A stretch of DNA of 64,000 bases, from assembly GCF_017873765.1 (NCBI RefSeq), contig NZ_JAGGKP010000004.1, forward strand, positions 1-64,000, written 5' to 3'. Under the pieces are notes generated by a model. The model searched no databases and was not told the DNA's origin. It saw only the letters and a list, made by a program, of their open reading frames with translations. Shown here in pieces: positions 1 through 8,878 of the stretch. Origin of the DNA: Paenibacillus sediminis. GTDB lineage: Bacteria > Bacillota > Bacilli > Paenibacillales > Paenibacillaceae. Within the stretch, counting starts at the first letter, position 1. Every line of letters starts with the position of its first letter. The translations under genes were made by a program, and so were the position numbers.

Positions 1-191
1 GGTCTTGTCTATCTGGTATTAGCTCACGTTTCCGTGGGTTATCCCAGTCTTACAGGCAGGTTGCCTACGTGTTACTCACCCGTCCGCCGCTAAGCTTCAG
101 AGGTGCAAGCACCTCATCAGCTCCGCTCGACTTGCATGTATTAGGCACGCCGCCAGCGTTCGTCCTGAGCCAGGATCAAACTCTCCATTAA
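1..191 (-). rRNA. 16S ribosomal RNA, 5' end (partial)
   Basis: The complement of 165-184 is the universal 8F site (AGAGTTTGATCCTGGCTCAG), so the gene runs leftward off the window and its 5' end lies near 191. The V1/V2 stretch, including the ACGGGTGAGTAACACG block and the GCCTGTAAGACTGGGATAAC block, is of Paenibacillus type. Only about the first 190 nt of the gene are present. The exact 5' nucleotide is inferred from E. coli numbering of the 8F site. Confidence 0.97.
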
Positions 192-285
192 ATTAGAAGA
201 GCGATTAGCTCATTTTGAATCAAACTGACGAGAACATTTCGTTCTCTATTTTTTGAATTTCACCGAAGTGAAATTCACTCACTCG

Positions 286-306
286 TTGTTCAGTTTTCAA
301 AGATCA
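286..306 (-). promoter_or_regulatory. rRNA leader boxA-like antitermination element
   Basis: On the minus strand this reads TTTGAAAACTGAACAA, the conserved element found in Bacillus/Paenibacillus rRNA leaders and spacers before 16S and 23S. It lies about 100 nt upstream of the 16S 5' end. Its role in antitermination and processing is taken from the known family, not shown here. Confidence 0.6.
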
Positions 307-350
307 AACTCACTTTTTTGTCTCATCCGCTTTTCAGCGGCGACTTTTAT

Positions 351-380
351 AATATATCATATCGTCCATCTCTTCGTCAA
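351..380 (-). promoter_or_regulatory. rRNA operon promoter, proximal (P2)
   Basis: Minus strand: TTGACG (375-380), 18-nt spacer, TATATT (351-356). Transcription would start near 344 and give a leader of about 150 nt before 16S. This is the nearer of two tandem promoters. Confidence 0.6.
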
Positions 381-462
381 GAACTTTTTTTTAAAAAATT
401 CTTTTTTCAAGTTCTTTCTAAAGCCTCAAAACGATTGGTCCCTTTAAAGGGGCGAGATTTAA

Positions 463-490
463 TTTATCACAGACTTCGTATGCTCGTCAA
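463..490 (-). promoter_or_regulatory. rRNA operon promoter, distal (P1)
   Basis: Minus strand: TTGACG (485-490), 16-nt spacer, GATAAA (463-468). Same -35 hexamer as the proximal promoter about 110 bp downstream, as in the tandem P1/P2 arrangement of Bacillus rrn operons. The rest of 191-569 is AT-rich leader and upstream DNA; I see no gene in it, and the two small ORFs there look like chance. Confidence 0.5.
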
Positions 491-569
491 CCTTATTTTT
501 ATATTATGAATAAAGAAATAAGAGAATAACCTAAACATCAATTATTCTCTCTAATGATTTTGCAATATC

Positions 570-1460
570 TCATAGAGCCCAGTAACGAATTTCGCGTACC
601 AGTTCTGTCTCCCTTTGCATCGTTCTAACTTCTTCGTTAACTAACGATCTATAGACAAGCTTTCGAAGCAACATGGGTAATTCAGCACTTACATGTTGGA
701 GCTCAGGAAGTTCTGCCAGTTCTTGAACCGCCCACGGCTTACTGCGGCTGCGCAGAATTGTTAGAAGAATAGAAGAGCACTCTTCCATCTTAGACATCAC
801 TGAAAATTCGCAAGCAATAATCGCGAGCTGTACACGCTTCTCTAATGTCTCATTGCCGCCTGCCAGTTCCTCATACAGCTTATATACTGCTACATTTAAA
901 TTACGCAACTGATTCCATACCGTAGTTTCCGGATGTACATTTTGTTTAATCAGTTCAATTCTGGCCCAGTGATGAAGCGCCTCGAGCACACTATGATAGG
1001 CGTCTAAAATATGTCCATCCTGAATATAGCGCTTTGCCTCAACATACATGCGCATAAACTTAGCAAATTCCGAAAACATCTTCTGCTCACGTAAGGAATG
1101 ATCAAATTGGAATAGCTTTTCTTTCATTTGTCTAATGACTCCCCGTTCATCCCAGATAATAGTGCCTTGAAGAAGGTACTCTACGATATCGCGGTTTTCC
1201 CCTGAAACGATCCAATGTTTGAAATAGTTCAGACTGACATATAAAACTTGATAGCGAAGTTCTTTATCGATTAGATGCTCAACTTCACGTTTGAGATGCT
1301 CACATTCACATACAACGAGAATTAGTATATCGAAATCTTGCAGAAGCGAGCTATGAAAGTTAACATCATGACGGCGATAAGAAACAGCTCCAATAGCATC
1401 ACTTCCAAGAGAACGATCACCAATAAATGATAGATTCGTTAATTCCACGTTTCCCTCCAT
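570..1460 (-). CDS. ygxA: YgxA-like nucleotidyltransferase-fold protein
   Basis: A 296-residue protein matching B. subtilis YgxA in length and place (directly upstream of an rRNA operon, beside ygzB and perR). The N-terminal third has a nucleotidyltransferase-like core, with acidic DFD at residues 42-44 followed by a hydrophobic strand. The middle is helical (a substrate-binding-like bundle) and the C-terminus looks like a small helical/winged-helix tail. Substrate and function are unknown. It is transcribed toward the rrn promoters and diverges from ygzB; the gap between the two start codons is about 105 bp. Confidence 0.75.
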   Translation of the reverse strand: MEGNVELTNLSFIGDRSLGSDAIGAVSYRRHDVNFHSSLLQDFDILILVVCECEHLKREVEHLIDKELRYQVLYVSLNYFKHWIVSGENRDIVEYLLQGTIIWDERGVIRQMKEKLFQFDHSLREQKMFSEFAKFMRMYVEAKRYIQDGHILDAYHSVLEALHHWARIELIKQNVHPETTVWNQLRNLNVAVYKLYEELAGGNETLEKRVQLAIIACEFSVMSKMEECSSILLTILRSRSKPWAVQELAELPELQHVSAELPMLLRKLVYRSLVNEEVRTMQRETELVREIRYWAL

Positions 1461-1566
1461 ACAATCCTTGGCGATTATCCACCTTTTCAGTTATAATATA
1501 GTTCTACATATATATTTTAGTTCCTTCTTCTTTAAAAGTTGCTATATTTCTAAGAATGGAGTAATT

Positions 1567-1959
1567 ATGATGCTTCTAAAATCGAGCAAAATTAATGAAT
1601 TTCGTCTATGGGGCTTGCTCCTGACGGTGCTTGGAATGGGACTAATGATCCTTGGTACAGCAGGTATTGTTTTCTTTGGACAATCTGGTAAAGTATTTGC
1701 CGCAATTGGGTTGGTCATTGGACTGATCTCCATGCTCGGCAGTCTAGGGGTATATTTCTGGGCTGGAATGCTCTCTACAAGCGCAGTTCAAGTAGAATGT
1801 CCAGAATGTCATAAACTAACGAAAATGTTAGGAAAGACAGACCGCTGCATGTTCTGCAAAACCGTACTAACACTGGACCCGAATAAAGCGAATATTACTG
1901 CAGAAGAAGTAGAAGCTGGTCAAATGGTTAATCACCATGCCGGCCATGTTCATCATTAA
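1567..1959 (+). CDS. ygzB: YgzB family small membrane protein (UPF0295)
   Basis: About 130 residues: two hydrophobic segments (roughly 13-35 and 40-65), then a zinc-ribbon-like tail with CPEC and CMFC pairs (spaced like B. subtilis YgzB) and a His-rich C-terminal end (NHHAGHVHH). An in-frame upstream extension to 1468 is poor and lacks a ribosome site. GGAG at 1558-1561 supports ATG at 1567 or 1570. Neighbourhood with perR and ygxA is conserved with B. subtilis. Function is unknown; metal binding by the ribbon and the His tail is inferred. Confidence 0.8.
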   Translation: MMLLKSSKINEFRLWGLLLTVLGMGLMILGTAGIVFFGQSGKVFAAIGLVIGLISMLGSLGVYFWAGMLSTSAVQVECPECHKLTKMLGKTDRCMFCKTVLTLDPNKANITAEEVEAGQMVNHHAGHVHH

Positions 1960-1970
1960 CAAATAAATGA

Positions 1971-2004
1971 AGACCTTATCCTAAGCGGACTAAGGTCTTT
2001 TTTA
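1971..2004 (+). terminator. Intrinsic terminator after ygzB
   Basis: Stem AGACCTTA/TAAGGTCT with a 12-nt loop followed by seven T on the plus strand. It sits between convergent genes and may work in both directions. Confidence 0.75.
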
Positions 2005-2006
2005 TA

Positions 2007-3722
2007 TCATTCCGAAATTTGTTTAAGTATATCCCACGATTCTTCAGATGCAAAGCTCCGATTCCAGGTCGCAATTCCTGCCAGACCAAGTGATTTAGCA
2101 AGCTTAACACGCGCCTCTAAAGATACTTTATCTTCAATCCAAATCTTTTTGTCCACACCATCCTCTTGATACTCGGCAACATTTTGTCCTGTATCCTCAG
2201 AGAAAATAGTCTTTAATTTTAACTTTTGGATCGTTTCTTGAACAGTCTCCATTCCTACAGCTTTGGAGCTAACTTCGGTCTTCCCGTCCTTAATTGTCTC
2301 AGACCATATTCGAGTGTACAGCGGAATGCCTAGTATAAGCTTGTCTGCAGGGACACCGTCTTCATTCAAAATCCTAGTAACGGCTTTTTCTGCCCAAGGT
2401 AAGGATGAGACTGATCCAGCTTTTGGACTCGAAGCCCAATGTTCATCATAAGCCATGACAATCATATAATCTATGAGTTCTCCTAAATCTTGACGGTCTA
2501 AAAATAGTGACCACAACTCACTGCTCGATTTGGGTGTAACGTCAATAGAAATGACTAGACCTTGCTCATGAGCAAGCGGTCTAAGCTCTCTAACCAATTG
2601 GGTCACATTGTCTCCATCTTTGGAATATACATTTTCAAAATCGATATTGATTCCGTCTAAATCATAGATTTTGGCGTAATGCAGCATTTGAGTAATGATT
2701 GTTTGACGTGTTTCAAAAGTAGATAACGCCGAGCTCGTCAGGTCTGGATTAAAGCCGTTATTTAGAAGGGCCCACACTTCCATATGACGATTATGCGCCC
2801 ATTCAACATAAGAGATGTCTGCTTGACTGCGCACATTACCATTTCCATCTACAATCCTAAACCAAGTCGGACTTACAACATTCACACCTGGTAATGAACC
2901 AATGGATTCCGTGCTAGGGTTTTTCTCATATACAGCTTCCCACGTTAAATTAACTTTCTTCCCCTTCCAATCTTTCGGACTGGAAGGGGCCTGTTCCTCT
3001 GGTGGGTTCACCTTTTGAGTATCATCCAGCACTACTTCATCCTTATGTACATACCCCGTAAAACCGTTATCCGTCTGAGCATAATACCAATGATCCTGCT
3101 CATCCCAAATACGCAGCTTCGAACCTTGAACAACATCTTGTAAAATCGGAGCATGAATCGTTGCATCCGTGCGCATAGCCGCTGTCTTGTTCTTTTTACC
3201 GCTCTCTTTAATATGTGACCACTGAATGGTCTCTCCTACTTTCATCAGCAGAATCACCCCTGTATCTTGGTCCTCGTGGACGGAAATACCGTAAATATCT
3301 TCTAATGGGCGTATCGGAATATATAAAACTCCACCAACTTCTTCTGGCGCAAAACGAAGCTGATAAGGCTGTTGGTTCAGTGTACCTCTCTTCTGATCCT
3401 TCTGAATATGCAGAAGCTTACTTGAAGTCGTTATAATAACAGACTTCGTCGACTCTTCATAGCGAATATGAGGATCGACAATCTCTTCTATTACTGGAAG
3501 CGGTAATTTAAGCTGCTCCCCTGTGCCGATCGCCGAGTAGTCCATAAGTTTACCTTGAGAAAAAATAGGCTTGTCGATGCCGCTCCAATCTGGCTTAACA
3601 TGGTCATCATTAGGCATCAACCTCGTTAATCCTATAAAAGCACAAATACAAATGATAATAACGCCTAACAGACTAAAACATCCGAATTTCGACCCTCGTA
3701 TTTCTCTCTTTGTGTGCCTCAA
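2007..3722 (-). CDS. Membrane-anchored GH18 glycosidase with SH3b domain
   Basis: 571 residues. Order: N-terminal signal anchor (about 13-35), a copper-amine-oxidase-N/stalk-like region (80-170), a bacterial SH3 domain (about 180-235), then a GH18 barrel (about 255-571). The GH18 catalytic signature reads DGINIDFEN, with the acid Glu near residue 361, so it should be active. Relatives are spore-germination or cortex enzymes of the YaaH/YdhD/YvbX kind; a peptidoglycan or chitin-like substrate is inferred. The start is TTG at 3720-3722, with GGAGG 8 nt upstream. It is placed between perR and ygzB, which are adjacent in B. subtilis. Confidence 0.8.
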   Translation of the reverse strand: MRHTKREIRGSKFGCFSLLGVIIICICAFIGLTRLMPNDDHVKPDWSGIDKPIFSQGKLMDYSAIGTGEQLKLPLPVIEEIVDPHIRYEESTKSVIITTSSKLLHIQKDQKRGTLNQQPYQLRFAPEEVGGVLYIPIRPLEDIYGISVHEDQDTGVILLMKVGETIQWSHIKESGKKNKTAAMRTDATIHAPILQDVVQGSKLRIWDEQDHWYYAQTDNGFTGYVHKDEVVLDDTQKVNPPEEQAPSSPKDWKGKKVNLTWEAVYEKNPSTESIGSLPGVNVVSPTWFRIVDGNGNVRSQADISYVEWAHNRHMEVWALLNNGFNPDLTSSALSTFETRQTIITQMLHYAKIYDLDGINIDFENVYSKDGDNVTQLVRELRPLAHEQGLVISIDVTPKSSSELWSLFLDRQDLGELIDYMIVMAYDEHWASSPKAGSVSSLPWAEKAVTRILNEDGVPADKLILGIPLYTRIWSETIKDGKTEVSSKAVGMETVQETIQKLKLKTIFSEDTGQNVAEYQEDGVDKKIWIEDKVSLEARVKLAKSLGLAGIATWNRSFASEESWDILKQISE

Positions 3723-3770
3723 TCACTGAACCTCCGCTCTCATATTCCAGGTATACTAACGTAAATAAAA

Positions 3771-3813
3771 AAAGACGCGATGAGTTCGCCTGCACGAACT
3801 CCTCACGTCTTTT
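3771..3813 (-). terminator. Bidirectional terminator between perR and the GH18 gene
   Basis: Long stem (AAAGACG.GATGAGTTCG paired with CGAACTC.TCACGTCTTT, two mismatches, short loop) flanked by A-run and T-run. perR transcription coming from the right ends here. Confidence 0.75.
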
Positions 3814-3828
3814 ATTTCTACGTAACCT

Positions 3829-4254
3829 TTAATGAACCCTGCAATTTTGGCACAATCCGTAAAGTTCCATACGAACACCATTTACTTGAAATCCGGTGCT
3901 TTCTTCCGCTTTATTCTCCACTTCTGTTAGGGAAGGATAGTCAAAATCTTCAATTTTGCCGCAACGCTCACAAATCACATGATAATGTTTGGAGACGTTC
4001 GCATCGAAACGGCTTGAGCTGTCACCATACGTTAATTCACGAACCATACCCGCTTCAATAAACATTTTCAAATTATTATATACAGTTGCAACACTCATGC
4101 TTGGAAACTGAGGTTCCAGAGCACGGTAAATCTCATCAGCTGTAGGATGGGTCATCGATTCCATTAAATAAGATAAAATCGCATGGCGCTGCGGGGTGAT
4201 ACGAACACCATTCATTTTCAGTTGTTCTAACGCATCTTGGACACGCGTTGTCAT
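3829..4254 (-). CDS. perR: Peroxide-responsive repressor PerR (Fur family)
   Basis: 141 residues, close to B. subtilis PerR throughout. The DNA-binding helix region contains GVRITPQRHAIL and MSVATVYNNL. All five regulatory-metal ligands are present: His36, Asp84, His90, His92, Asp103. The structural zinc site has Cys95/Cys98 and Cys135/Cys138. It would repress peroxide defence and metal homeostasis genes and be inactivated by metal-catalysed His oxidation. A GTG at 4263 is in frame, but its ribosome site would overlap it; GAGGGGG 8 nt before ATG 4254 decides the start. Confidence 0.95.
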   Translation of the reverse strand: MTTRVQDALEQLKMNGVRITPQRHAILSYLMESMTHPTADEIYRALEPQFPSMSVATVYNNLKMFIEAGMVRELTYGDSSSRFDANVSKHYHVICERCGKIEDFDYPSLTEVENKAEESTGFQVNGVRMELYGLCQNCRVH

Positions 4255-4324
4255 CCTATCCACCCCCTCAATCGTGATATAGCCAATTAAAAACGGCCTT
4301 AACCGACCTTATTCATATATCTGT

Positions 4325-4354
4325 ATTGTACGTTTACTACAAATATTTTGTCAA
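4325..4354 (-). promoter_or_regulatory. perR promoter
   Basis: Minus strand TTGACA (4349-4354), 18-nt spacer, TACAAT (4325-4330), about 70 bp upstream of the perR start. A lone TTATAAT half-site lies just upstream; a full Per box is not evident. Confidence 0.65.
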
Positions 4355-4390
4355 CGAGAGTAAATTATAATACACCTGTATGATCATGGA

Positions 4391-6106
4391 TTAATATTTC
4401 CATACATGTAAATCGCTGTTTCCCTCTACTTGAATCAAATAATCGCCGTTGCCGATTTTACCCGACAGTCGCTTGTGCTCGGTAGTAAGCGGTAAATTGG
4501 TTGTGATATCTCCATAAGTTGCTGTACCGTCTACCCGGTAACTGCCTGCTTCGGGTAAATATAAATTCATTTCACCCACCGCGCTGTATACCGACCAATC
4601 TCCCCCTACGGCATGGGTGCGAATTTCAATCGTTCCATTTAGAGACTCTGCGTCTAATTTCGATTTGGCATCATCCACAAAAATATTTCCGTTCTTGGTA
4701 TGAACCTGAATATCACCATTGGAACTTACTAATGAAATATTGCCTACTAGTGTTGAGAGTGCGATTTTCCCATTTATATTTGATGCTTCAAAGCTGCCTC
4801 TCTTTGTTTCAGCATTCACATCTCCATAGACCCCGTCGAAATATACGTCTCCATTTAATGTTTTAGCCGTCACATCACCGATTACATGATACAATTTAAT
4901 TTTTCCATTGCCCGTCTCTAGATGTATATTACTTGCAGCTCTAACATGTTCCATAATCATATTGCCGTTGGTTGTTCTAATATCTACATTGAGATTGCTG
5001 TACTCAGGGATTGTAATATACAGATTCATACGAGGATGGCGCTTACCCGTCTTACCATAAGTCTGACCATGAGTTGAAATGGTAATGGCTTTATTACTTC
5101 CAACCTCCACTGTCGATTGTTCAGCAATACCCAAGGCTTCCCCTCGAGCAATTTCATCTACCCAAATGGTCGTTTGAACGAGTACCTCTTGCACAGCCCC
5201 TTTCCTTACTGTGACGCTCCCGTTAACATTGTCAATGACTAGCTTGTCTGCGTTCTTCTCGATTGGTACCGTAATCATAGGTTTGTCTACTCTCGTTCCC
5301 GATTCTTCACTAAAATCAGCCGCTGCTGCTGCCAAATTCAAGCTCACCCGGTTCCAAAGATGCATATAAAGCTCTTGCTCCGCAATAACAAACACAGAAG
5401 CTGCAATGAACACGGATAATAATATATTCCGTATGTCGAAGTTAAATCGCATCGTTCTCTTCCCACTAGGCTGACGGTAGATCATATGCATAACGATATA
5501 CTCCATCGCCCCAACAACGAAAATGAACGGCCACCATTTTAAGAGAAGCTGCATATAATCCAGGTCCCGCCACTTATCTACAAGGAGTAACACTCCAATC
5601 CCGAACCAAAGAATAGACGAGGTGTAACGGCCAATGCGTACCTTGTTCGTCCGGCTTCTAATAGCTGTTATGACAAGAAAACCAGCGATGGCCATAAAAA
5701 TAACAGACACAGCATATACACCGGCCTGTTCAACCCACCCATCAAGCCATTTCGGCTTCCGATAAAGCGCTATAAGGATTATTGCCCCAACGACGAGTAA
5801 AAGCCCAAACGTTAATGGTTTGAGCTTATTCTTCTTTATATTCCCGCGATTCATTTGATCTGTAGATTGGAGCGCATCATATACATTATAAAAATATAAA
5901 ACAGGATTTATAACACCGAGAAAAATAAGCAGCGGTACATTGATGTCCATGACCATCGAGGAGAAATAAAGCAGTAAGAACACATCGAGCAACGAGGCAT
6001 ATAGAAAGGCGACTCCTTTCTGAAACAACCCTAAATACAGATGACCAGCGCCAGGCACTAGAGCGGCAAGCAGAACGGCAATAAGTTTTCTTTTACGCGG
6101 CATCAT
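4391..6106 (-). CDS. Polytopic membrane protein with DUF4097 beta-repeat domain
   Basis: 571 residues. The first ~245 hold about seven hydrophobic segments, beginning with a short TM2-like/PGAGHLYLG motif and including a LiaF-like block. From about residue 270 a DUF4097 domain follows: a regular ladder of short beta-strand repeats with motifs such as NVNGSV, TTNGNM, TGNGKI, SSNGDI and TKNGNI, typical of a right-handed beta-helix exposed outside the membrane. The combination suggests an envelope-stress sensor or scaffold related to LiaF-type proteins; that is inference. It is the last gene of a three-gene operon, 18 bp after mgtC. Confidence 0.75.
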   Translation of the reverse strand: MMPRKRKLIAVLLAALVPGAGHLYLGLFQKGVAFLYASLLDVFLLLYFSSMVMDINVPLLIFLGVINPVLYFYNVYDALQSTDQMNRGNIKKNKLKPLTFGLLLVVGAIILIALYRKPKWLDGWVEQAGVYAVSVIFMAIAGFLVITAIRSRTNKVRIGRYTSSILWFGIGVLLLVDKWRDLDYMQLLLKWWPFIFVVGAMEYIVMHMIYRQPSGKRTMRFNFDIRNILLSVFIAASVFVIAEQELYMHLWNRVSLNLAAAAADFSEESGTRVDKPMITVPIEKNADKLVIDNVNGSVTVRKGAVQEVLVQTTIWVDEIARGEALGIAEQSTVEVGSNKAITISTHGQTYGKTGKRHPRMNLYITIPEYSNLNVDIRTTNGNMIMEHVRAASNIHLETGNGKIKLYHVIGDVTAKTLNGDVYFDGVYGDVNAETKRGSFEASNINGKIALSTLVGNISLVSSNGDIQVHTKNGNIFVDDAKSKLDAESLNGTIEIRTHAVGGDWSVYSAVGEMNLYLPEAGSYRVDGTATYGDITTNLPLTTEHKRLSGKIGNGDYLIQVEGNSDLHVWKY

Positions 6107-6124
6107 CTATATTCCTCCCAGATA

Positions 6125-6835
6125 CTAATCCACCGAAACTTTGCATACACCTTCAACCCGCTTTATTTCAGAAACCAATTTCATTGGATCAAAGCTGTGT
6201 GAAAGCGTAACATGAATCGTCAGTTCAGCTTTAGGTGATGTGGGATCAGGATCTCCTGCATAAGAAGCCTGGTCACCTATAATGACTTTCTTAACCCGAA
6301 TTCCTTCATTTTGCAAATAATTAGAAATGTTATTTATTAAATCAGGCCTACTTGCGGCTAATAATGTAATGACATGATATTTACTAGTCCGAATAAATCG
6401 TTGTTCTAAAATATTGAATCCCCAAAGTGTAAGGAGGACAAGTACAGTAGAGACAGAAGCCGCAAAATAAAATCCAGCTCCCACGGCAAGCCCCAGTGCT
6501 GCAACAATCCAGACTGAAGCCGCTGTCGTCAAGCCTGTAATGGATTTACCCGTAAACAATATAGTACCCGCTCCTAGGAATCCAATTCCCGTAATAACGG
6601 ATGCTGCAAGACGCGCTGGGTCAATCCGTACATTTCCTTCATTCACAAATTCGGAGAAGCCGTAAATGGATAATAACATAATGAGAGCTGAACCCAAACA
6701 AACTAAAATGTGCGTTCTAAGGCCAGCAGCGTGGTTGGATCGCTCACGTTCCAAACCAATAAGACCGCCAAGCAACATAGCCGTTAATAATCTTAACAAT
6801 ATGTGGACATTGTCAATGAACCATGGATTATACAA
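6125..6835 (-). CDS. MgtC/SapB family membrane protein
   Basis: 236 residues. The N-terminal ~145 form the MgtC/SapB membrane domain, with GLIGLERERSNHAAGLRTH and GIGFLGAGTI motifs and about five hydrophobic segments. The C-terminal 75 residues resemble the cytosolic ACT-like domain. Family members are linked to Mg2+ limitation, acid or membrane-potential control; the ion involved here cannot be read from sequence. It starts 2 bp after the GNAT stop codon and so is co-transcribed. Confidence 0.85.
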   Translation of the reverse strand: MYNPWFIDNVHILLRLLTAMLLGGLIGLERERSNHAAGLRTHILVCLGSALIMLLSIYGFSEFVNEGNVRIDPARLAASVITGIGFLGAGTILFTGKSITGLTTAASVWIVAALGLAVGAGFYFAASVSTVLVLLTLWGFNILEQRFIRTSKYHVITLLAASRPDLINNISNYLQNEGIRVKKVIIGDQASYAGDPDPTSPKAELTIHVTLSHSFDPMKLVSEIKRVEGVCKVSVD

Positions 6836-6837
6836 GC

Positions 6838-7311
6838 TTATGCTCCCTCCTTCATAGAATCACGATAAAATGTCGTTAATTCAACTCCTGGCGCTACTTC
6901 GTTACGACGAACAGGTATGAAACCATGTTTAGAATATAGATTCACCGCTGGTATATTTCGAGTTCCAGTGCTCACAATGAACCGATCCACACCTGAAAAT
7001 GTATCAAATACGTATCTCAGCAAACTGCTGGCAATCCCCTTTTGGAAAAAGTCGGGATGCACCATCATTCTTGAAATCGTCAGGGTATTCGGTTCCTCTT
7101 GTTCCACGGCAATAGCACCCATTAATTCCCCATCTTCACTTAAACATCCAAAAAATTGCTCTCCGCATTGCTTAATAGAGTCAAATGTATCTAAAAGCGG
7201 CGGGATTTGTTTAAAACCAATTAATTCCGCCTCTAGACGATAAGCGATATGCTGCAGACGCCATATTTGATGAACCGTATCATCATCGTTTAATGATAAC
7301 TGTATAATCAC
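6838..7311 (-). CDS. GNAT family N-acetyltransferase
   Basis: About 157 residues with the GNAT core: a central strand followed by the acetyl-CoA loop-like HPDFFQKGIASSLLRYV, then STGTRNIPAVNLYSKHGFIPV. Substrate unknown. The upstream ATG (7317) lies directly against GAGGAGG, whereas GTG at 7309-7311 has proper spacing (6 nt), so GTG is preferred. First gene of the operon with mgtC and the DUF4097 gene. Confidence 0.8.
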   Translation of the reverse strand: MIIQLSLNDDDTVHQIWRLQHIAYRLEAELIGFKQIPPLLDTFDSIKQCGEQFFGCLSEDGELMGAIAVEQEEPNTLTISRMMVHPDFFQKGIASSLLRYVFDTFSGVDRFIVSTGTRNIPAVNLYSKHGFIPVRRNEVAPGVELTTFYRDSMKEGA

Positions 7312-7333
7312 GAGCATCCTCCTCGCTCCGAAT

Positions 7334-7370
7334 ATAAAAATGAAAGGGCACGTCAGATCGACATGCCCTT
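7334..7370 (-). terminator. Terminator of the gatCAB operon
   Basis: Stem AAGGGCA/TGCCCTT, extended past one mismatch, with a T-rich tract (TTTCATTTTTA) on the minus strand. Confidence 0.75.
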
Positions 7371-7388
7371 ATCCGTTCCTCATGACGA

Positions 7389-8828
7389 TCAGCGCTTTAA
7401 TGCATCCACGAGCAGTTTATTCACAAGTCCAGGGTTGGCTTTTCCCTTACTTAGCTTCATAACCTGACCGACAAGGAATCCAATTGCTTTGTCCTTACCT
7501 GCCTTATAATCTTCTACAGAAGCAGGGTTGGCAGCAATAACTTCGTTCACAATAGCGAGAATAGCACCCTCATCGCTAATTTGTACAAGCCCTTGCTCTT
7601 CAACGATTTGCTGAGGAAGCTTACCGCTAGTGATCATTTCTTTGAAGACTGTTTTTGCAATTTTACTGCTGATTGTACCTTTTTCAATCAAACCAATCAT
7701 TTCGCCAAGGCCTTGACCCGTAATTTGTACATCAGACAATTCAAGCCCATTACTGTTCAAATAACCAAGGAGGTCACCCATAATCCAGTTTGCTACTGAT
7801 TTTGCATCTTTCGTATACTTCAAGCTTTCTTCGAACAGATCTGCAAGCTGTTTAGAAGAAGTGATCACCTCTGCATCGTAGCTTGGAAGATTAAATTCGG
7901 AAGTATAACGCGCTTTACGCGCATCAGGAAGCTCAGGAATGGTCGCGCGTATCCGCTCTTTCCACGCCTCATCAATGTGCAAGGTTACAAGATCCGGGTC
8001 CGGAAAATAACGATAGTCATGTGCTTCCTCTTTGCTGCGCATCGAGAACGTCTTGCCTTGAGCTTCATCCCAGCGGCGAGTTTCTTGAACAACTTGACCG
8101 CCATCATCCAGGATGTCTGCTTGACGAAGCTGTTCATATTCGAGTCCGCGCTGTACACCGCGGAAGGAGTTCATGTTTTTAAGCTCGGCCTTCGTACCTA
8201 ACTCCTTCTGACCATATGGACGTAAACTGATGTTGGCGTCACAGCGAAGCGAGCCTTCCTCCATCTTCACGTCAGATACTTCACAGTATTGCATAATGGC
8301 CCGCAGTTTCTCCAAATAAGCTCTTGCTTCCTCTGGAGAGGAGATATCAGGTTCGGACACGATCTCCACAAGCGGCGTACCAACACGGTTAAAATCGACA
8401 AGCGACGCGTATCCGCCGTCAACGTGCGTCAATTTTCCTGCATCTTCTTCAAGATGAAGGCGGGTAATGCCAATGCGTTTCGTTTTACCATCGACTTCAA
8501 TATCAATCCAGCCGTTCTCACCAATCGGCTTGTCGTATTGTGAAATTTGATAAGCTTTTGGCGAGTCTGGGTAGAAATAGTTTTTGCGGTCAAATTTGCT
8601 GACATCCGCAATCGTACAATTAAGCGCCATCGCTGCTTTCATAGCGTATTCCACGGCTTGACGGTTCAGCACCGGCAGAACGCCAGGATGGCCTAAACAG
8701 ATCGGACAAGTATGTGTATTCGCAGGTGCTCCAAATTCAGTTGAGCAGCCGCAGAAAATTTTCGATTTCGTATGCAGCTCCACGTGAACTTCCAGCCCGA
8801 TCACCGTTTCGTATTTAGATGTTGACAT
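7389..8828 (-). CDS. gatB: Asp-tRNA(Asn)/Glu-tRNA(Gln) amidotransferase subunit B
   Basis: 479 residues. The amidotransferase kinase domain begins [13 protein letters not shown] and has the zinc-like set FCGCS and CPICLGHPG near residues 30-50. It also contains [18 protein letters not shown] and a YqeY-type tail domain (from about 330) ending [11 protein letters not shown]. It binds the mischarged tRNA and activates it with ATP so that GatA-derived ammonia can amidate it. ATG at 8828 has AGGAGGG six nt upstream, so the nine-codon upstream extension is dropped. Third gene of gatCAB, 50 bp after gatA. Confidence 0.97.
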   Translation of the reverse strand: MSTSKYETVIGLEVHVELHTKSKIFCGCSTEFGAPANTHTCPICLGHPGVLPVLNRQAVEYAMKAAMALNCTIADVSKFDRKNYFYPDSPKAYQISQYDKPIGENGWIDIEVDGKTKRIGITRLHLEEDAGKLTHVDGGYASLVDFNRVGTPLVEIVSEPDISSPEEARAYLEKLRAIMQYCEVSDVKMEEGSLRCDANISLRPYGQKELGTKAELKNMNSFRGVQRGLEYEQLRQADILDDGGQVVQETRRWDEAQGKTFSMRSKEEAHDYRYFPDPDLVTLHIDEAWKERIRATIPELPDARKARYTSEFNLPSYDAEVITSSKQLADLFEESLKYTKDAKSVANWIMGDLLGYLNSNGLELSDVQITGQGLGEMIGLIEKGTISSKIAKTVFKEMITSGKLPQQIVEEQGLVQISDEGAILAIVNEVIAANPASVEDYKAGKDKAIGFLVGQVMKLSKGKANPGLVNKLLVDALKR

Positions 8829-8878
8829 GAATTTCCCTCCTAGAACATTGTGCAAGAAAACCCGTTAACTTGCGGTGA

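Noticed and set aside
253-509. Two overlapping small plus-strand frames near the rRNA promoters
   Set aside because: They lie across the rRNA leader and promoters, are Phe-rich from AT-rich DNA and lack ribosome sites.
4355-4385. Possible Per box for perR autoregulation
   Set aside because: Only one TTATAAT half-site is present; the second half does not match.
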